Shown here one piece after another: positions 12,290 to 23,241 of a stretch of 64,000 nucleotides of DNA. Below the pieces are notes generated by a model, which was given only the letters and a program-made list of their open reading frames with translations, had not been told where the DNA came from and did not search any database. Position numbers and translations under genes: made by a program. Numbering within the stretch: the first letter of the stretch is position 1; each line of letters begins with the position of its first letter. Origin of the DNA: Stratiolaelaps scimitus (lineage: Eukaryota > Arthropoda > Arachnida > Mesostigmata > Laelapidae); the NCBI GenBank assembly GCA_019614645.1, contig JABWDB010000002.1, positions 28,819,501-28,883,500 of the forward strand, written 5' to 3'.

Positions 12290-13080
12290 TTATTGACTTA
12301 CAGGTAATTTACTAAATTGATGTATGGTATTACTGATCTCCGATGAAGTTTAGTCAATTGAGTAGAGTTGAGTAGAGTTCCCCTTGTTCGGTGTTAATTT
12401 AGTGATAGATCAGTCGGGTCTTAATTGTTGACTCCTAATGCTCCGCTCCAATGTCCTGAAATTGAGGTGTGGGCGCTCGGCCGCTCTGCGGATCCTTGAC
12501 GTTTTTGATAGATCTTTTTCAGTGTTTCTGGATATAATCCATGGGCTACACATAATATTTTCTTTATGTAGCATTCCAAGATGGAAGTTTTGCAATGTGA
12601 GATATCGTATCTAAAGAGCTGTATGAATAGACAACACCGTCATCCGGACTAACTTTCCCCTATGATTTGCCACAAAAAAACACGACCTTGATATCTATTT
12701 TGATAGAATGAGGCCCAAATGTAAATATAGTAGAGCAATTCTGGTATGGCGAAATGATGTAACGTTCATCAAGGTTAAATTTGTTTATTCCCATATCAAT
12801 GAAATAGTCATGCTACTTATCTTATATTCATTCTCTTCCCAACATTTTCAACTTTGCATTAAAGACGAACTGGACATAAGGGGGTACATATTTTCGGCAG
12901 ACGTGAAGCCGTGGCATCTATTATTCATAGTAAAAATCGATATTGAACTAATAGGCAAGGTAAGCTATGGTCTGAGTAGTTTCAGATATTTCTAACTTGA
13001 TCTTAAGCAATACGTAATTAAGGCTAAGAAACCATAACATTCACCCCCTTTTCTTCTATATCCTATCAGGTACCGAGTAA
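12290..13080. other. Intergenic, nothing recognised
   Basis: Apart from a small tandem duplication near 12358-12378 (GAGTAGAGTT twice), I find no feature. Confidence 0.5.
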
Positions 13081-13529
13081 TCCGAAGACCTTCTGCAAAG
13101 TAGATGCAAATCGGTCAGCGACGGTAGGTTTCTGGTGAAGCGAAATACCACCAACGTGGAACTGGCCCTCAAAGCTGGAGAGACTCTATTTCCCCAGGCA
13201 AACCGTTGTTCCTGTCGGGTACTGGATGTGCAATTTCGGATACAGGTTTTCTCCCTCGGTCAAGTACCATGGCTTTCTGACACCTGAATTCGCTCTTGAG
13301 GCTCACTTGCAACGAGCATGAAGGAAAAAGAGGCTTCGAAAGACCAGATAACTATTTTGTAGTTCTCTTCGGCGTCAATAATATATAATATTCAACTCAC
13401 AAAGATCGAAAGGCTGTATTGGACCTCGATTTTACTCTCGGAAATGTGGCAAGTCCCATACTAGGTCCATACTGGATTCCAATTCCTCGAGAATAACCTA
13501 CAACGGAGTTCAGAGTTGGGGAAGCCTTA

Positions 13530-13860
13530 AGGAACATGATGTACCATGCGCAGACAACCTGGTTTTGTTCTCAGGGCCAAGTATGGTACGACACTCACGG
13601 CAATCACCAACGATCTTGTTGTAGCTAGGATCGACAACCTCCAAAAGTATTCACCACGAAATAGACGCGATGCTTCTTTTGATTAAAGGAAACACGTAAT
13701 GAGATCAGACTAATCAGCCTTAACTGCGAGGGTGCAGTTTGCAAAGCAAATGTATTTTCTACTTTCGATTCATTGACTGTCAAGGTTAATTTTAGAATTA
13801 TTGAATCCATATAATTCATTAGGTGACTTTCCCTGCTCGGGTAACATTTTCATACAGGAA
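13530..13860 (+). pseudogene. Weak LINE reverse transcriptase relic
   Basis: A plus-frame segment at about 13540-13580 reads CADNLVLFSG, close to the catalytic box YADDLVLFS of many non-LTR reverse transcriptases, with the second catalytic aspartate changed to asparagine. About 130 bp later, frame-shifted sequence reading SLNCEGAVCKANVF resembles the L.LN..KC segment after the catalytic box. Both are short and the stretch is full of stops, so this is a low-confidence assignment. Confidence 0.35.
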
Positions 13861-13869
13861 CGGTGAAGA

Positions 13870-14590
13870 GGGTAGTCTCTCGCTGTCTTCCTGCGAAGAA
13901 TTTTCAGCTCGTGAGAATTCACTTAATTCGGCCTACCCATCAGTCACCATTTGGAAGTCGTCCAGCTCGATGCTATCAGAATTATATTAAGCCTACCTCA
14001 ATGGTGTGGTGTAACCTCTACAATGTCCGAGCAACACTAATTTAATTTGCACCAAATCTGTTTATCACGTTGCCTGTTTGATGTTCAAATAAATACCTCT
14101 GTATGGGTTCGCACTGACTCTAGTCAATTGACAACGCGTCACACCATAAATACTAACTTCGCCACCTTCTTCGTACAGACGTTATACAAAGTACGGAATG
14201 GCTAACCGTTGTACTAAACTAGCTTAAAGTTCAACATGGCTGTATCTGAAACTCTTAACCGTCGACCGTTAGATCATTACCTTCTATTCACGTACATCTA
14301 CACTAAATTGTGTCTACCAGTGCCTGGGTGCTCCAAAGGAAGCCAGAGCATACATTAACCCCCATAATTAAATTCCACCACAGATGGTAGTGTAGCCAAA
14401 CCCTTGGTAGGAAAGTTCAACAATGGCTATTATCCATCCTCCCGGCTTCAAAAAAGAAACCAGAAAAATACTACTAGAGCACCTGAACAACCAGTAGTTG
14501 TTTAGTACAAATAGTTCTTCACGTGACTCACTAAGTCATGTCATTTGTTGTTCTGTGGCATCTATAAACAATCTATTGTCATATCAATCG
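13870..14590. other. Intergenic, nothing recognised
   Basis: Short featureless frames only. I see no repeat or RNA gene. Confidence 0.5.
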
Positions 14591-14598
14591 GTGTGACA

Positions 14599-14695
14599 AG
14601 AAAGATGACTCGCCGCCCTGGTGGCGCGGTGGCCTCGGCTGCTGGCGTCGGCCTAAGCAACCTGCCACCTGAGCGGCGAGTCATCTTTCTTTTTT
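14599..14695 (+). repeat. GC-rich hairpin with perfect 18-bp stem, followed by T6
   Basis: Positions 14599-14616 are the exact reverse complement of 14673-14690. The GC-rich loop holds a second 6-bp pairing (GGTGGC at 14620-14625 with GCCACC at 14664-14669). A run of six T follows at 14690-14695, the usual RNA polymerase III stop. The loop also contains TGGCGCGGTGG, like an A box with one mismatch, but no B box. It could be a tiny foldback MITE, a precursor-like hairpin RNA or a tRNA-gene relic. Flanking DNA is AT-rich. Confidence 0.6.
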
Positions 14696-14699
14696 GGGC

Positions 14700-15917
14700 T
14701 GGTGGCGATATCGAGGTGATCCTTGAAGACACTACAACTAATCCTACAAATATTTATCTGAGGGGTATTGTCTAGAAACATGGCCATGGAAAAAACTGTG
14801 GCTTTGAGATGTGAAATCAAAAAGATAATGTAAGTACAGCCAGAATGTTTGTCACATATTTCTCAAAACAAATTTAGTTTTATGCTAACATGTTAGTTTT
14901 TTTTTTATCAAAGTAACAAAATTGCTAATTTACTGCCAACCTGACTTCAAATCATGCCGATCTAGATGTGCTAGTGATGAGAAGGTCGTTCGTAATCTAA
15001 AATGTTTTTGAAGAGTGTAGTAATATAGTCACATGATAATGGTAGCAAGAGTAAGTTAATGTCAACGTGCGCAAAACGTCATTCTCGCCACTATGAAAAT
15101 ATTCGACTGAAACTACGATATTCATCGCGTTATTCATTTTGAGGTTATATAACAATGTAGGCGTGGCGGTTACACTTTGTTTATTTATTCATATGAAATC
15201 GGCAACTTTCAATAGTGGTATTCCATTTGCGATGCAATTATATAACATTAATATATAAGTATAATTGTCATTTTCATTTCAGTAATAAATACCCATACAT
15301 GTTTTATTTGTTTATAATATGTATGTATATATATACAAACACCAACCTTAACAGGAATATGATGAACGGTATCAATCACCATTTGCATAAAGAATCATTT
15401 GGAGATTGCATCGTCCTGGTGGGAGTTAAGCGGACCACTAACATTGGCCAGAATTTTGGCTGTCCAGAAGTACTCTTTTGGACAATTTTTTTCTAAGGCA
15501 ACATACCTGAAAATGATCTCACTTTCCTGGAGCAATAGCTCGAAAAAGTCTATTCTCTGACAGGATCACAACATGCCTCTGACAACATAGCATTGTTTAC
15601 ACGAACTTAAAGTGTGTAATATTAAAATGTGGTGATAGTGCTTTTAGCATTATTGTTTCACTTGAAGTGCAGGTGAGAGCAACCGATAGATGACGAATCT
15701 GCTACAAGATTGCATAAAGTGTAAATTACAGAGAGGATCATCTCGAGTAACACAGCATATGCATATTTATAATGCGACAAGCTACGGCATATATAGTTGT
15801 GGTTGGAAATAAAATAGCGATACATAGTTGAAACAGAAAATTGCATGTGACCTGGGGGGACGGGGGCCTGGGGTTAAGTACACTAGCGAAGGTCTGTATA
15901 CGTATGTATAACTAAAC
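14700..15917. other. Intergenic, 3' flank of the FRRS1-like gene
   Basis: AT-rich. I find no AATAAA on the minus strand in the first 300 bp after the stop codon at 15918, although a TATAAA variant lies near 15766. No gene is seen. Confidence 0.45.
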
Positions 15918-16120
15918 CTACAAGAGGTCGGATCCGGTCAACCATACGACTGCTATCATTGCACCAACAATGAATAGCAATCCGATGATGTAGATAGCAA
16001 GCATAAATCGTCGGAAGTCGCTGCCTGGAGAGTCCTTCGTTTCAACCATCGCTGCAGGTGACATCATGGTTGTGTTGTTCGAGCCCATAGTCTGAAGGTG
16101 GATATCCGGCACAGTAGAAA
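15918..16120 (-). CDS. FRRS1: FRRS1-like exon 10 (last)
   Basis: Residues 534-600: linker with possible N-glycosylation site (NNTT), then the last membrane helix (FMLAIYIIGLLFIVGAMIAV) and the stop. Acceptor CATTACAG. Confidence 0.9.
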
Positions 16121-19100
16121 CTGTAATGACAACATAAGCGAAAAAATAACAGTTCATACATTTAAAATAATCATCCGACCGAGGGCGACTGCCTGTGATT
16201 GTGATTACTTTCCTTTAAATATAATATTTAGTATGGCACATTTATTGGCAGCCTAGCTTACTCACGCAACTAAGTCTGTTCTATTATAGTTTTAGGGTTC
16301 ATTATGACGATTTAGGACTATATTGCACAATATGTAGCACACAGCAGCCTCTTGCATAACATTAAATTGCATGCAGGTTCTAAAATAATTTCAAAAAGGT
16401 ACTTTTAGGTCCTGAACCGTTCCCTTAGACACATTGGCCTTATACCGTCCATTCGAGCTAAGTGAACGCTGAATACAAAAATTCCTTCATCTATTAAAAG
16501 GTGGTCAATATCTTTTACTAATTGGCTAATTTATAAATGACACAATGATGCAGAGTAAAAAAGTAAGAAATTTATAGGGTTAAATCGAAGAAAACAAACC
16601 TCTTTTGTCAACGGAAAATCCATGAATCTGCAGAATAAAATGGGAAAGAACGTGAAACACGACGAAAGCGACAATGAGCCAGATGAACCAGTGCACGCTC
16701 TGAAGTTCGGCCTTGGGGAGGTCCACAGCTAGGAATATCGCCACCACTAACACAGGAATGGGATATTAAGAGGTATTACGTTAGAAACAGGACCCCAACA
16801 ATTGAGGTCTATCGCCCTATTCCCTACCAGAGTGCAATTTATTTTATTCAGATTTATAAAGTGTCTTGAGGAATATGATAGGTGGGTCTCGAAGACTTGT
16901 TGTGCTCAAAACATTAGTTTAAATACCTTCACCGTGTGTAAACACTCGAATGATTAGCAGAGCGAATTAAACTTTAAAACAGATTTTCGTTTGGGCGATC
17001 AAAAGCCCTGATCGATTAATAAACCCTCTATTCAACTCGATTGGCATGACGTTAGATTGTATCTTATATAAACGACTTCAATATACCACCAGCACAATTA
17101 CAATAGACAATAAGGTACTATATAGCACTTTTCAGTACGTGATACTGCTTTGTGCTGCTCGTGCTGCTGAAATTGTTTAGATATGATTTGGATCTTCTAA
17201 AACTTCTTTTCATGGTATTGCATCGACGCTAATCAAATGAATCGCAGTTGCAAAATGGGTTCAGCAATCAAATACTTAGGAGACAAGTAAATTCGTCTGA
17301 GGTAAAATGGGACCTCAGAAACGTTATATCAATGAAAGAAAAAGCTAAAGTACTCGTGCATTATAGAGCTCAACGATACTCACCCCCTGTAATTTGAGCT
17401 GCATTACCAACAAACCAGTGTGCCCAGTTAAACAGCGGGCGATGCTTAGTACCAGGATGACAGCGAAACAGTGCCATAATCGGTTGACATATGCACAAAG
17501 CGACGCAGATGAGTCCGAAGATGGGATGCCAGCCCGTCTCCGGAGTGAAAATCCCAAACCGATAGAACATGACCGCTACTCCCGCCAGCGACAACAGTAA
17601 GGTCAATACCATGAAGATACGATGACACTGCGAATCGATTTTTATGAGAGAAAATAAAATATTATATTTATATATTGAGTCAGTGTATTTAACTCGTCAG
17701 TCAATCGAAATACAATCTTCATTCATTTTTTCAAATGAGTTGTTGGATCAGCTGACAGCGCAATTTTCTTTGGTCGGTTTGACTATATTTACACTCTCTG
17801 ACCGGAAATAGTACACATCACACGGATCACGCGAGTATATCTGTGTTCCACATGCGACAACTTCGAATGATCGTCCATCATTTATAATGCCTTCTACTGA
17901 TAATGATGCGAAATTCAAATTAGGCCCTAGAGCTAATACACCCTCCACAACATATTTGTGCCGAACACTAAATTGAGGATGAATTTGAAAAGACATTCAG
18001 TACCTAACCCAGAACCTTATACTTGTGAACCCGGCACGTTGCCTGCTCGGAGTATCTAAAAAAGTTCAAAAGAAACCCCAGATTCTACTAGTCTAACGGG
18101 ATTACGTACTGCGAACCACATCTTAACGCCACAAGGCATCTTGTTCTCCCAAACGTTTTTGTAGTGTCTGGCAAGCATCATGCCCAGAGAAGCAGTAAAT
18201 AGCCAAGCCACGATCATAAGTGTGGCATGACCTTGTACCCATAGATGTGCGTTGTCCCCTCGCTCCACTCGAATTGCACTGAAGTCTACAGGCGATGAGG
18301 AGGCAAGTGCTGAATCGTGATGTCGTTTTTCTGCAAATGATTAGGGATGGGTTGATAGGTGTTCAGTTGACTTACTATAAAATCTGTCCAAATGTATGTA
18401 TTTGAAAATATTACAAGATACAGTGTACTACCATTATGCATTTCAGGTGGGCATCAATATAATGCGCATCGGGTCATGTCTTGCATATTGTGCGTATTAT
18501 TAGGACCTGAATGAGCTGATGAAAAAACTACTCAATTAGAATTTCGTGAAGTTCGCATGTGATAATTACCTCCATTGTCTCTCATGTTACCAACAGCAAG
18601 AAGAACGTAGAATCGATCTCTAAGATCATACGTGCGTGACATTACTTTGGTGACGTATGGTCTCTTCCATTGGCATGTGTGGACGCCATCATTTAAGCTC
18701 TGGGCGATCTTCTGGATGTTTGCCAAAGGTTGAACCTCATTGCCTTTTCTCTTGCTTGCTTCTTTGTTAAATGATTCCCTGCGTGGTAAATAAATTAATT
18801 CAAGTAATATAGATCAAAGATCATAATCATATTTGTATTTACTTCTGTAAAGATCCACTAAATTTAAGCTGCAAAAGAGAAATCTCAATTCTAAAAAATT
18901 ATTGTTTCATGGGAAGTTTTTTATATACTGCATATCGACTATTTGTATATTAACTTTATTTAATTAGAAGTTCTAATTTTTCTGTAGCTATATTGCTTCA
19001 ATTTGTTTTTGTAATGTCTCACCATAATGATCTATTGAACTCGATTCGGTTTAGCAAACTCTTTCTGGGACGCTGAATTGCCTTGGTGTCTATTTAGTGC

Positions 19101-22100
19101 CTTACCCACCTTTGGAATCAACACTATGCGTGGCAGAATATCCTGATAATAACTAAACATATAAATATCCTCATAGGATTACGGCTTACCTTACATCGTG
19201 ACTTCCGTTAACATCAATACATTCGACAACGGCATCATCTCCCATCAGGTTGTCAAACGAGAGTCCTGCTGCTACGTATTTGTTTGTGCCGGCGAGAGAG
19301 ACCATTTGAAAGAAATACCTAGCACGACACAACAAACCAATTGATACCAATATTATAATAATTTGACTACTAACTCAGCTACATCTGCGTAGATGTAGAT
19401 GAGAAATTCCTCAAACGTTATTAAGATAATCGCAAAATATATGATTATTTCATCATTAGCATTAAAGTCCATGGGAGAAAGGAGAACATTGATTATTTAC
19501 TCCGCGACAACTCATTTGCCAGTGGCGCGACAGTTAGTATTTTTATATGTGGATGATTTACGAGTCATTTACCATTGTGGCAGCGACACCTAAAACCGCT
19601 ACAGATCAATAACTCAAAAGTAGGTCCTAAGAAAAACTAAAGTTATAAACACTGTTTTTTCTAAGAAAAACGGGTTTGATGTGCGACGAAGACAGCATAT
19701 CGTCGATATCGTGGATATTCATTTATTTTCATAATAGCTATATTGAGGAATCTGCAAACACAGATTAAGTCGCATGTGAATAAGAAGATGGTATGATTCC
19801 AAGTTTCCATCGTAGTCCCTACTCTATCCCGCTAGATCGACACAAGAACAGTACAACCTTGGCCAATGAAGGTCTTTCTTTATTATACAACTCTGATTTA
19901 GATTTCTTATTGAGAAATAGGCGTAACTAGATAACTTGATTATACATTAAACTTACCCATATCCAGGTTCCTCTCTATATCCGAGTACGAGTTCGCATTT
20001 TCTTTGACCAATGCAGCTGACAGGTAAACCAAAACATCCCTCGCTTCGCCCGCAATTGTCATATACATGATCGGGAATTCGCGGCCTTTGTTGAGCTGCT
20101 CCAGTTCCACGCACAGCGACCTCAGAGGACCGAAGGTCTGACCAGAAGTGGTCAAATGTCTTCACCACAGCACCCCTGTAGTATGCAATACAATGCAGAT
20201 CTTTCGATTATTGAGTAGTTATATTTCAATTATTAGTAGCGTACCTTCTATTACTTTTGGGCTCATAGATATACCAATCATTATTCATTACACTACAATT
20301 ATTCGCACGAACATACTCTCCTTAGAGGTCATCGAATTAATGCTACAACGCGGTACCAGGCCAGCCATAGAAAGAAGACAGTTGAATGCAGTGGGAACGT
20401 CACCGTCATCAATTTGAATGCCAAATTTCTGGCAGTATTGACAACACAAATCTTAAACATTTGGGAAAATGTTTATAATAGGAGAAGCTATTCTGCGGCC
20501 CTGTAATTGCTAGTATTTTCTTTATTTTCCCTTTAAGATATAATTGCTATGCATATGTAAAAGGAACTTGCGTTTCAATCGTAGTATCCATCGTTCCGTT
20601 TTAAAAACAAAATAAAGTATTCGGTTCATGTGTACATTTATATGCGCATATACAATACTTACACGAAAACGACCCGATCACTAAATCCTGCGGGAGGCGT
20701 CCACACTGCGCGAATGGCACTCTTGTCATTACCACTTACGTGGGTTAGTCCGGACTGAGATATATCAGGTGATGCCACAAACAAAGATTAATACAGGAAG
20801 AAGGAAAACATGTATCAGAGGACCTTTCAGTATTACACAATCAATAGTGATAAGAATACTTTCAACGTAAATTTATTTCAGCAATTTATGCCAGATAGCT
20901 CCATATCAACTTAAGCATTATGTAAATCGAAGGTCAAGACGAGATCACTTACGGCACGGTCTCCGCGACAGTCTAGGGTTTGAGCATTAGGATCTAATGA
21001 CGACGAAAAAGTCCCAGGAACAATTGTTTGAGGATCAGAGGCAAGACGAGCATTTAGGAGAAAACCTCGAAATGGTTCATTCCCGACAAGGTCGACTGAA
21101 AATAGGTTGCAACAATGCTATATGTTAATTCTAGCAATGAACTAATTAGGCCAGTCTGAGTCCGAACATTCTTATACAATAAAATAGAACCATACCTTTA
21201 TTATTAGTAACAGCCAAAAAAGGGTCACACAATTAATAACGTTAATTGTTTTCATTATTATTGTGTTAAGACACAGCATTAACGGATGGCGCGAGCAGGT
21301 CATGCCAGGCGAATGTGTCACTTATGCCCTCAGCAGTGCGCGCCACCCAATTGTGCTTACGGCTCTACCGCTTCGTGAGTTATTTTCGCGAATGACCAGA
21401 AACAATTATAGTTCAGCTGTACTAGCTTATGAAACTTCCCAATAATAGCACCACCTTGGAGATCGCTTATAGGTTTAAGAACAACGATCTCCCTAGGCAC
21501 ATTGCATCTGACGCTAACCCTACGAATAAATACTTCCTGAAACCTGTTGAAGGCATAAGAGTGCTTTTTAGATACGGTGCCATATAAGAGAACAGTATAA
21601 TATTTTCGACACACATTTGTTGGCGCTACACTGATTAAAAAAGTTTCGCTTCAGACCCGTTGGCAAATCATGTGATTACCAAATTTATAATATGAACGAA
21701 GACGTGTCAAATACAGCCAGGTGAGTATCCCATTTTAGTTTGATGTAATTTTTCTGTTCATTATTGAGGAGCCGCAGAATAGTGATTCTACAGCTGAATT
21801 TACGACAAGATTGACTCAATGCACGCTTTTTGTTACGCTGACATTTCTTTTTTGCAGAGAGGGAAATGTTCTTCAGACGCACGGGCTGTGCCAGAGTCCT
21901 TCCGATCTCCATAGAAAGAGGGCCACTCCAGTGCAGGGTTGACGTGAACGACAAAACACCTTTACCTGCTGAAACCATACTTTGCTGAGAGTCTGTCTCT
22001 TCCCTAGACTCGACGCAGGCACTTCTACGACAACATCGTTAACATAGACTCCCTTGTGGTATCTAGAACACTTAATATTGTAACGAAAATAATCATACTT

Positions 22101-22294
22101 TGAACTTCATTGCCTCTGGAGTTAACTTCGATGCGATAAGGTGAAGGGTCCGATCGGGGATCTCCACTGTGACGCGGAAGAAGTGTGAGACACGTTCCGG
22201 CTGGCGCACCCGAGGGGTACGCATTAGCGACTTGGACGAATACCAGGATGGCCAGGGAGATGACTAAGGCCACCGTTGCCGATATGGGCAACAT
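15918..22294 (-). CDS. FRRS1: Ferric-chelate reductase 1-like protein (Reeler-DOMON-cytochrome b561), ten exons
   Basis: The coding exons are 22294-22099, 21095-20953, 20754-20663, 20175-19957, 19318-19190, 18778-18570, 18330-18110, 17627-17384, 16746-16600 and 16120-15918. All introns are GT-AG and all phases match, giving 1803 nt, or 600 residues plus stop, close to the usual length of about 590 for FRRS1. Domains: signal peptide 1-25 (cut after VANA); Reeler domain about 26-165, starting YPSGAPAGTC with PFRGFLLNAR; DOMON domain about 195-345 (KYVAAGLS, MGDDAVVECI, DGVHTCQWKR, FYVLLAVGN); cytochrome b561 core about 360-545; last membrane helix about 575-597. Likely haem histidines are H363 (QGHATLM), H405 (CHRIFM), H437 (GWHPIFG) and H473 (FNWAHW). 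The family is an intramembrane electron carrier proposed to reduce ferric iron; that role is inferred from family knowledge. The gene appears intact. The start is the first Met before a clear signal peptide. Confidence 0.94.
16600..16746 (-). CDS. FRRS1: FRRS1-like exon 9
   Basis: Residues 485-533: VVAIFLAVDLPKAEL and the next membrane helix with WFIWLIVAFVVFHVL. Acceptor TGTTAG, donor GTTTGT, which is weaker than the others. Confidence 0.88.
17384..17627 (-). CDS. FRRS1: FRRS1-like exon 8
   Basis: Residues 404-484: membrane helices with CHRIFMVLTLLL, GWHPIFGLI and PLFNWAHWFVG, carrying three more putative haem histidines. Donor GTGAGT, phase 1. Confidence 0.92.
18110..18330 (-). CDS. FRRS1: FRRS1-like exon 7
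   Basis: Residues 330-403: linker and first core helix of the b561 domain, QGHATLMIVAWLFTASLGMM, with the putative haem ligand H363. Donor GTACGT, phase 0. Confidence 0.9.
18570..18778 (-). CDS. FRRS1: FRRS1-like exon 6
   Basis: Residues 260-329, second half of DOMON: NDGVHTCQWKRPYV and RFYVLLAVGN. Acceptor ACGCAG, donor GTAATT. Confidence 0.9.
19190..19318 (-). CDS. FRRS1: FRRS1-like exon 5
   Basis: Residues 217-259, DOMON: YFFQMVSLAGTNKYVAAGLS followed by MGDDAVVECIDVNG. The MGDD.V.EC motif is typical of this family. Donor GTAAGC. Confidence 0.9.
19957..20175 (-). CDS. FRRS1: FRRS1-like exon 4
   Basis: Residues 144-216. Completes the Reeler strand (GAVVKTFDHFW), then a cysteine-containing linker, then the first DOMON strand (CELVLGYREEPGYG). 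Acceptor CTACAG, donor GTAAGT. Confidence 0.9.
20663..20754 (-). CDS. FRRS1: FRRS1-like exon 3
   Basis: Residues 114-143. GLTHVSGNDKSAIRAVWTPP is the typical Reeler TH...K....W..P segment, followed by RVVFV. Donor GTAAGT, phase 2. Confidence 0.9.
20953..21095 (-). CDS. FRRS1: FRRS1-like exon 2
   Basis: Residues 66-113, the Reeler core with PFRGFLLNARLA. The acceptor TTTTCAG and donor GTAAGT are both strong. Entry is phase 1 and exit phase 0. Confidence 0.9.
22099..22294 (-). CDS. FRRS1: FRRS1-like exon 1
   Basis: Encodes residues 1-65: signal peptide and the start of the Reeler domain (YPSGAPAGTC, SPYRIEVNSRGNEVQ). Donor GTATGA, phase 1. Confidence 0.9.
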
Positions 22295-22299
22295 AATGA

Positions 22300-23175
22300 G
22301 CTGTAAAGGATAACAATAATACAGAGTATAATTATTAGAGTTTAATTAGTAGAGTATAACCAATGGAATTGTGACGTTTATTGCCTAGGCTTTCAATACT
22401 CAGTATTATGCAATACTGGGAATACTGTCAATACTTCGAATATGTGGTGCATTGCTAAGGGGACTTGGGGAGGTTGGAACCCCAAGTGACGGACTCCACC
22501 TTGTATAATATGTGGGACTTTATTTCACCAGTGCTACGCCATACACTTCCGAGATGAGAGGTGGATATCAGGACATATCATGTAGGGCTCAACTTAACCA
22601 GAACAATGGTCTAAGAGTATTGTTTGGCAGGCGTGGTAGAGACTCTGTTGATGACCCCTTAACCGAACTGCTTTCCGTTGAAAAATTGTGGTTCTAATAG
22701 TTGCGAAATGAGGACGACATTGTGAGGTAGAATGCTTTGTGCAATGTGATATTATTTGTACGAGAACCTCCGCCTTGCATAAAAGCCGTCCCGTCAATTA
22801 ACCAGATTTTCTATCTATCTCTATGGTGGTGGGAATCACCTTGGATTCTACTGCAAGCGGAACGTCCAGAAATGAACCAGTATTTACGTTCGTCAAACAC
22901 GCGACCAGTAGGCATGGTCTGATTTAAGAAATTAGTGGGCCCGATCTTATAACAGCCAGCGTTTCTATGCGATACCATTCATGCGAATAAAAGGTTTTAC
23001 CTAAGAATCGTTTCAGATAATGCTATTACGGATTTGAGGAGTGTTTCGCCGTCACCAGTTCAAACAACAAATCTACATAGGTTCACATACGTCGGCAATG
23101 TGCGAAGAGGGGGCTTAGCTTAGGCGACCGTTAAAGCGCATACCTGATACAAAGCCTCAAGATGAATTTCCTCGA
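22300..23175. other. Upstream flank of the FRRS1-like gene, nothing recognised
   Basis: This should hold the promoter and 5' UTR of the FRRS1-like gene. I see no convincing TATA box or initiator, and no other gene. Confidence 0.4.
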
Positions 23176-23179
23176 TACA

Positions 23180-23191
23180 AATTAAAGTTAC

Positions 23192-23229
<38 letters not shown>

Positions 23230-23241
23230 GTAACTTTAATT
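23180..23241. repeat. Perfect 62-bp palindrome with (TA)n centre
   Basis: AATTAAAGTTACATTA starts the left arm and its exact complement ends the right arm at 23241. The centre is an uninterrupted TA microsatellite. The unique 15-16 bp outer arms make it more than a simple repeat. Confidence 0.85.
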
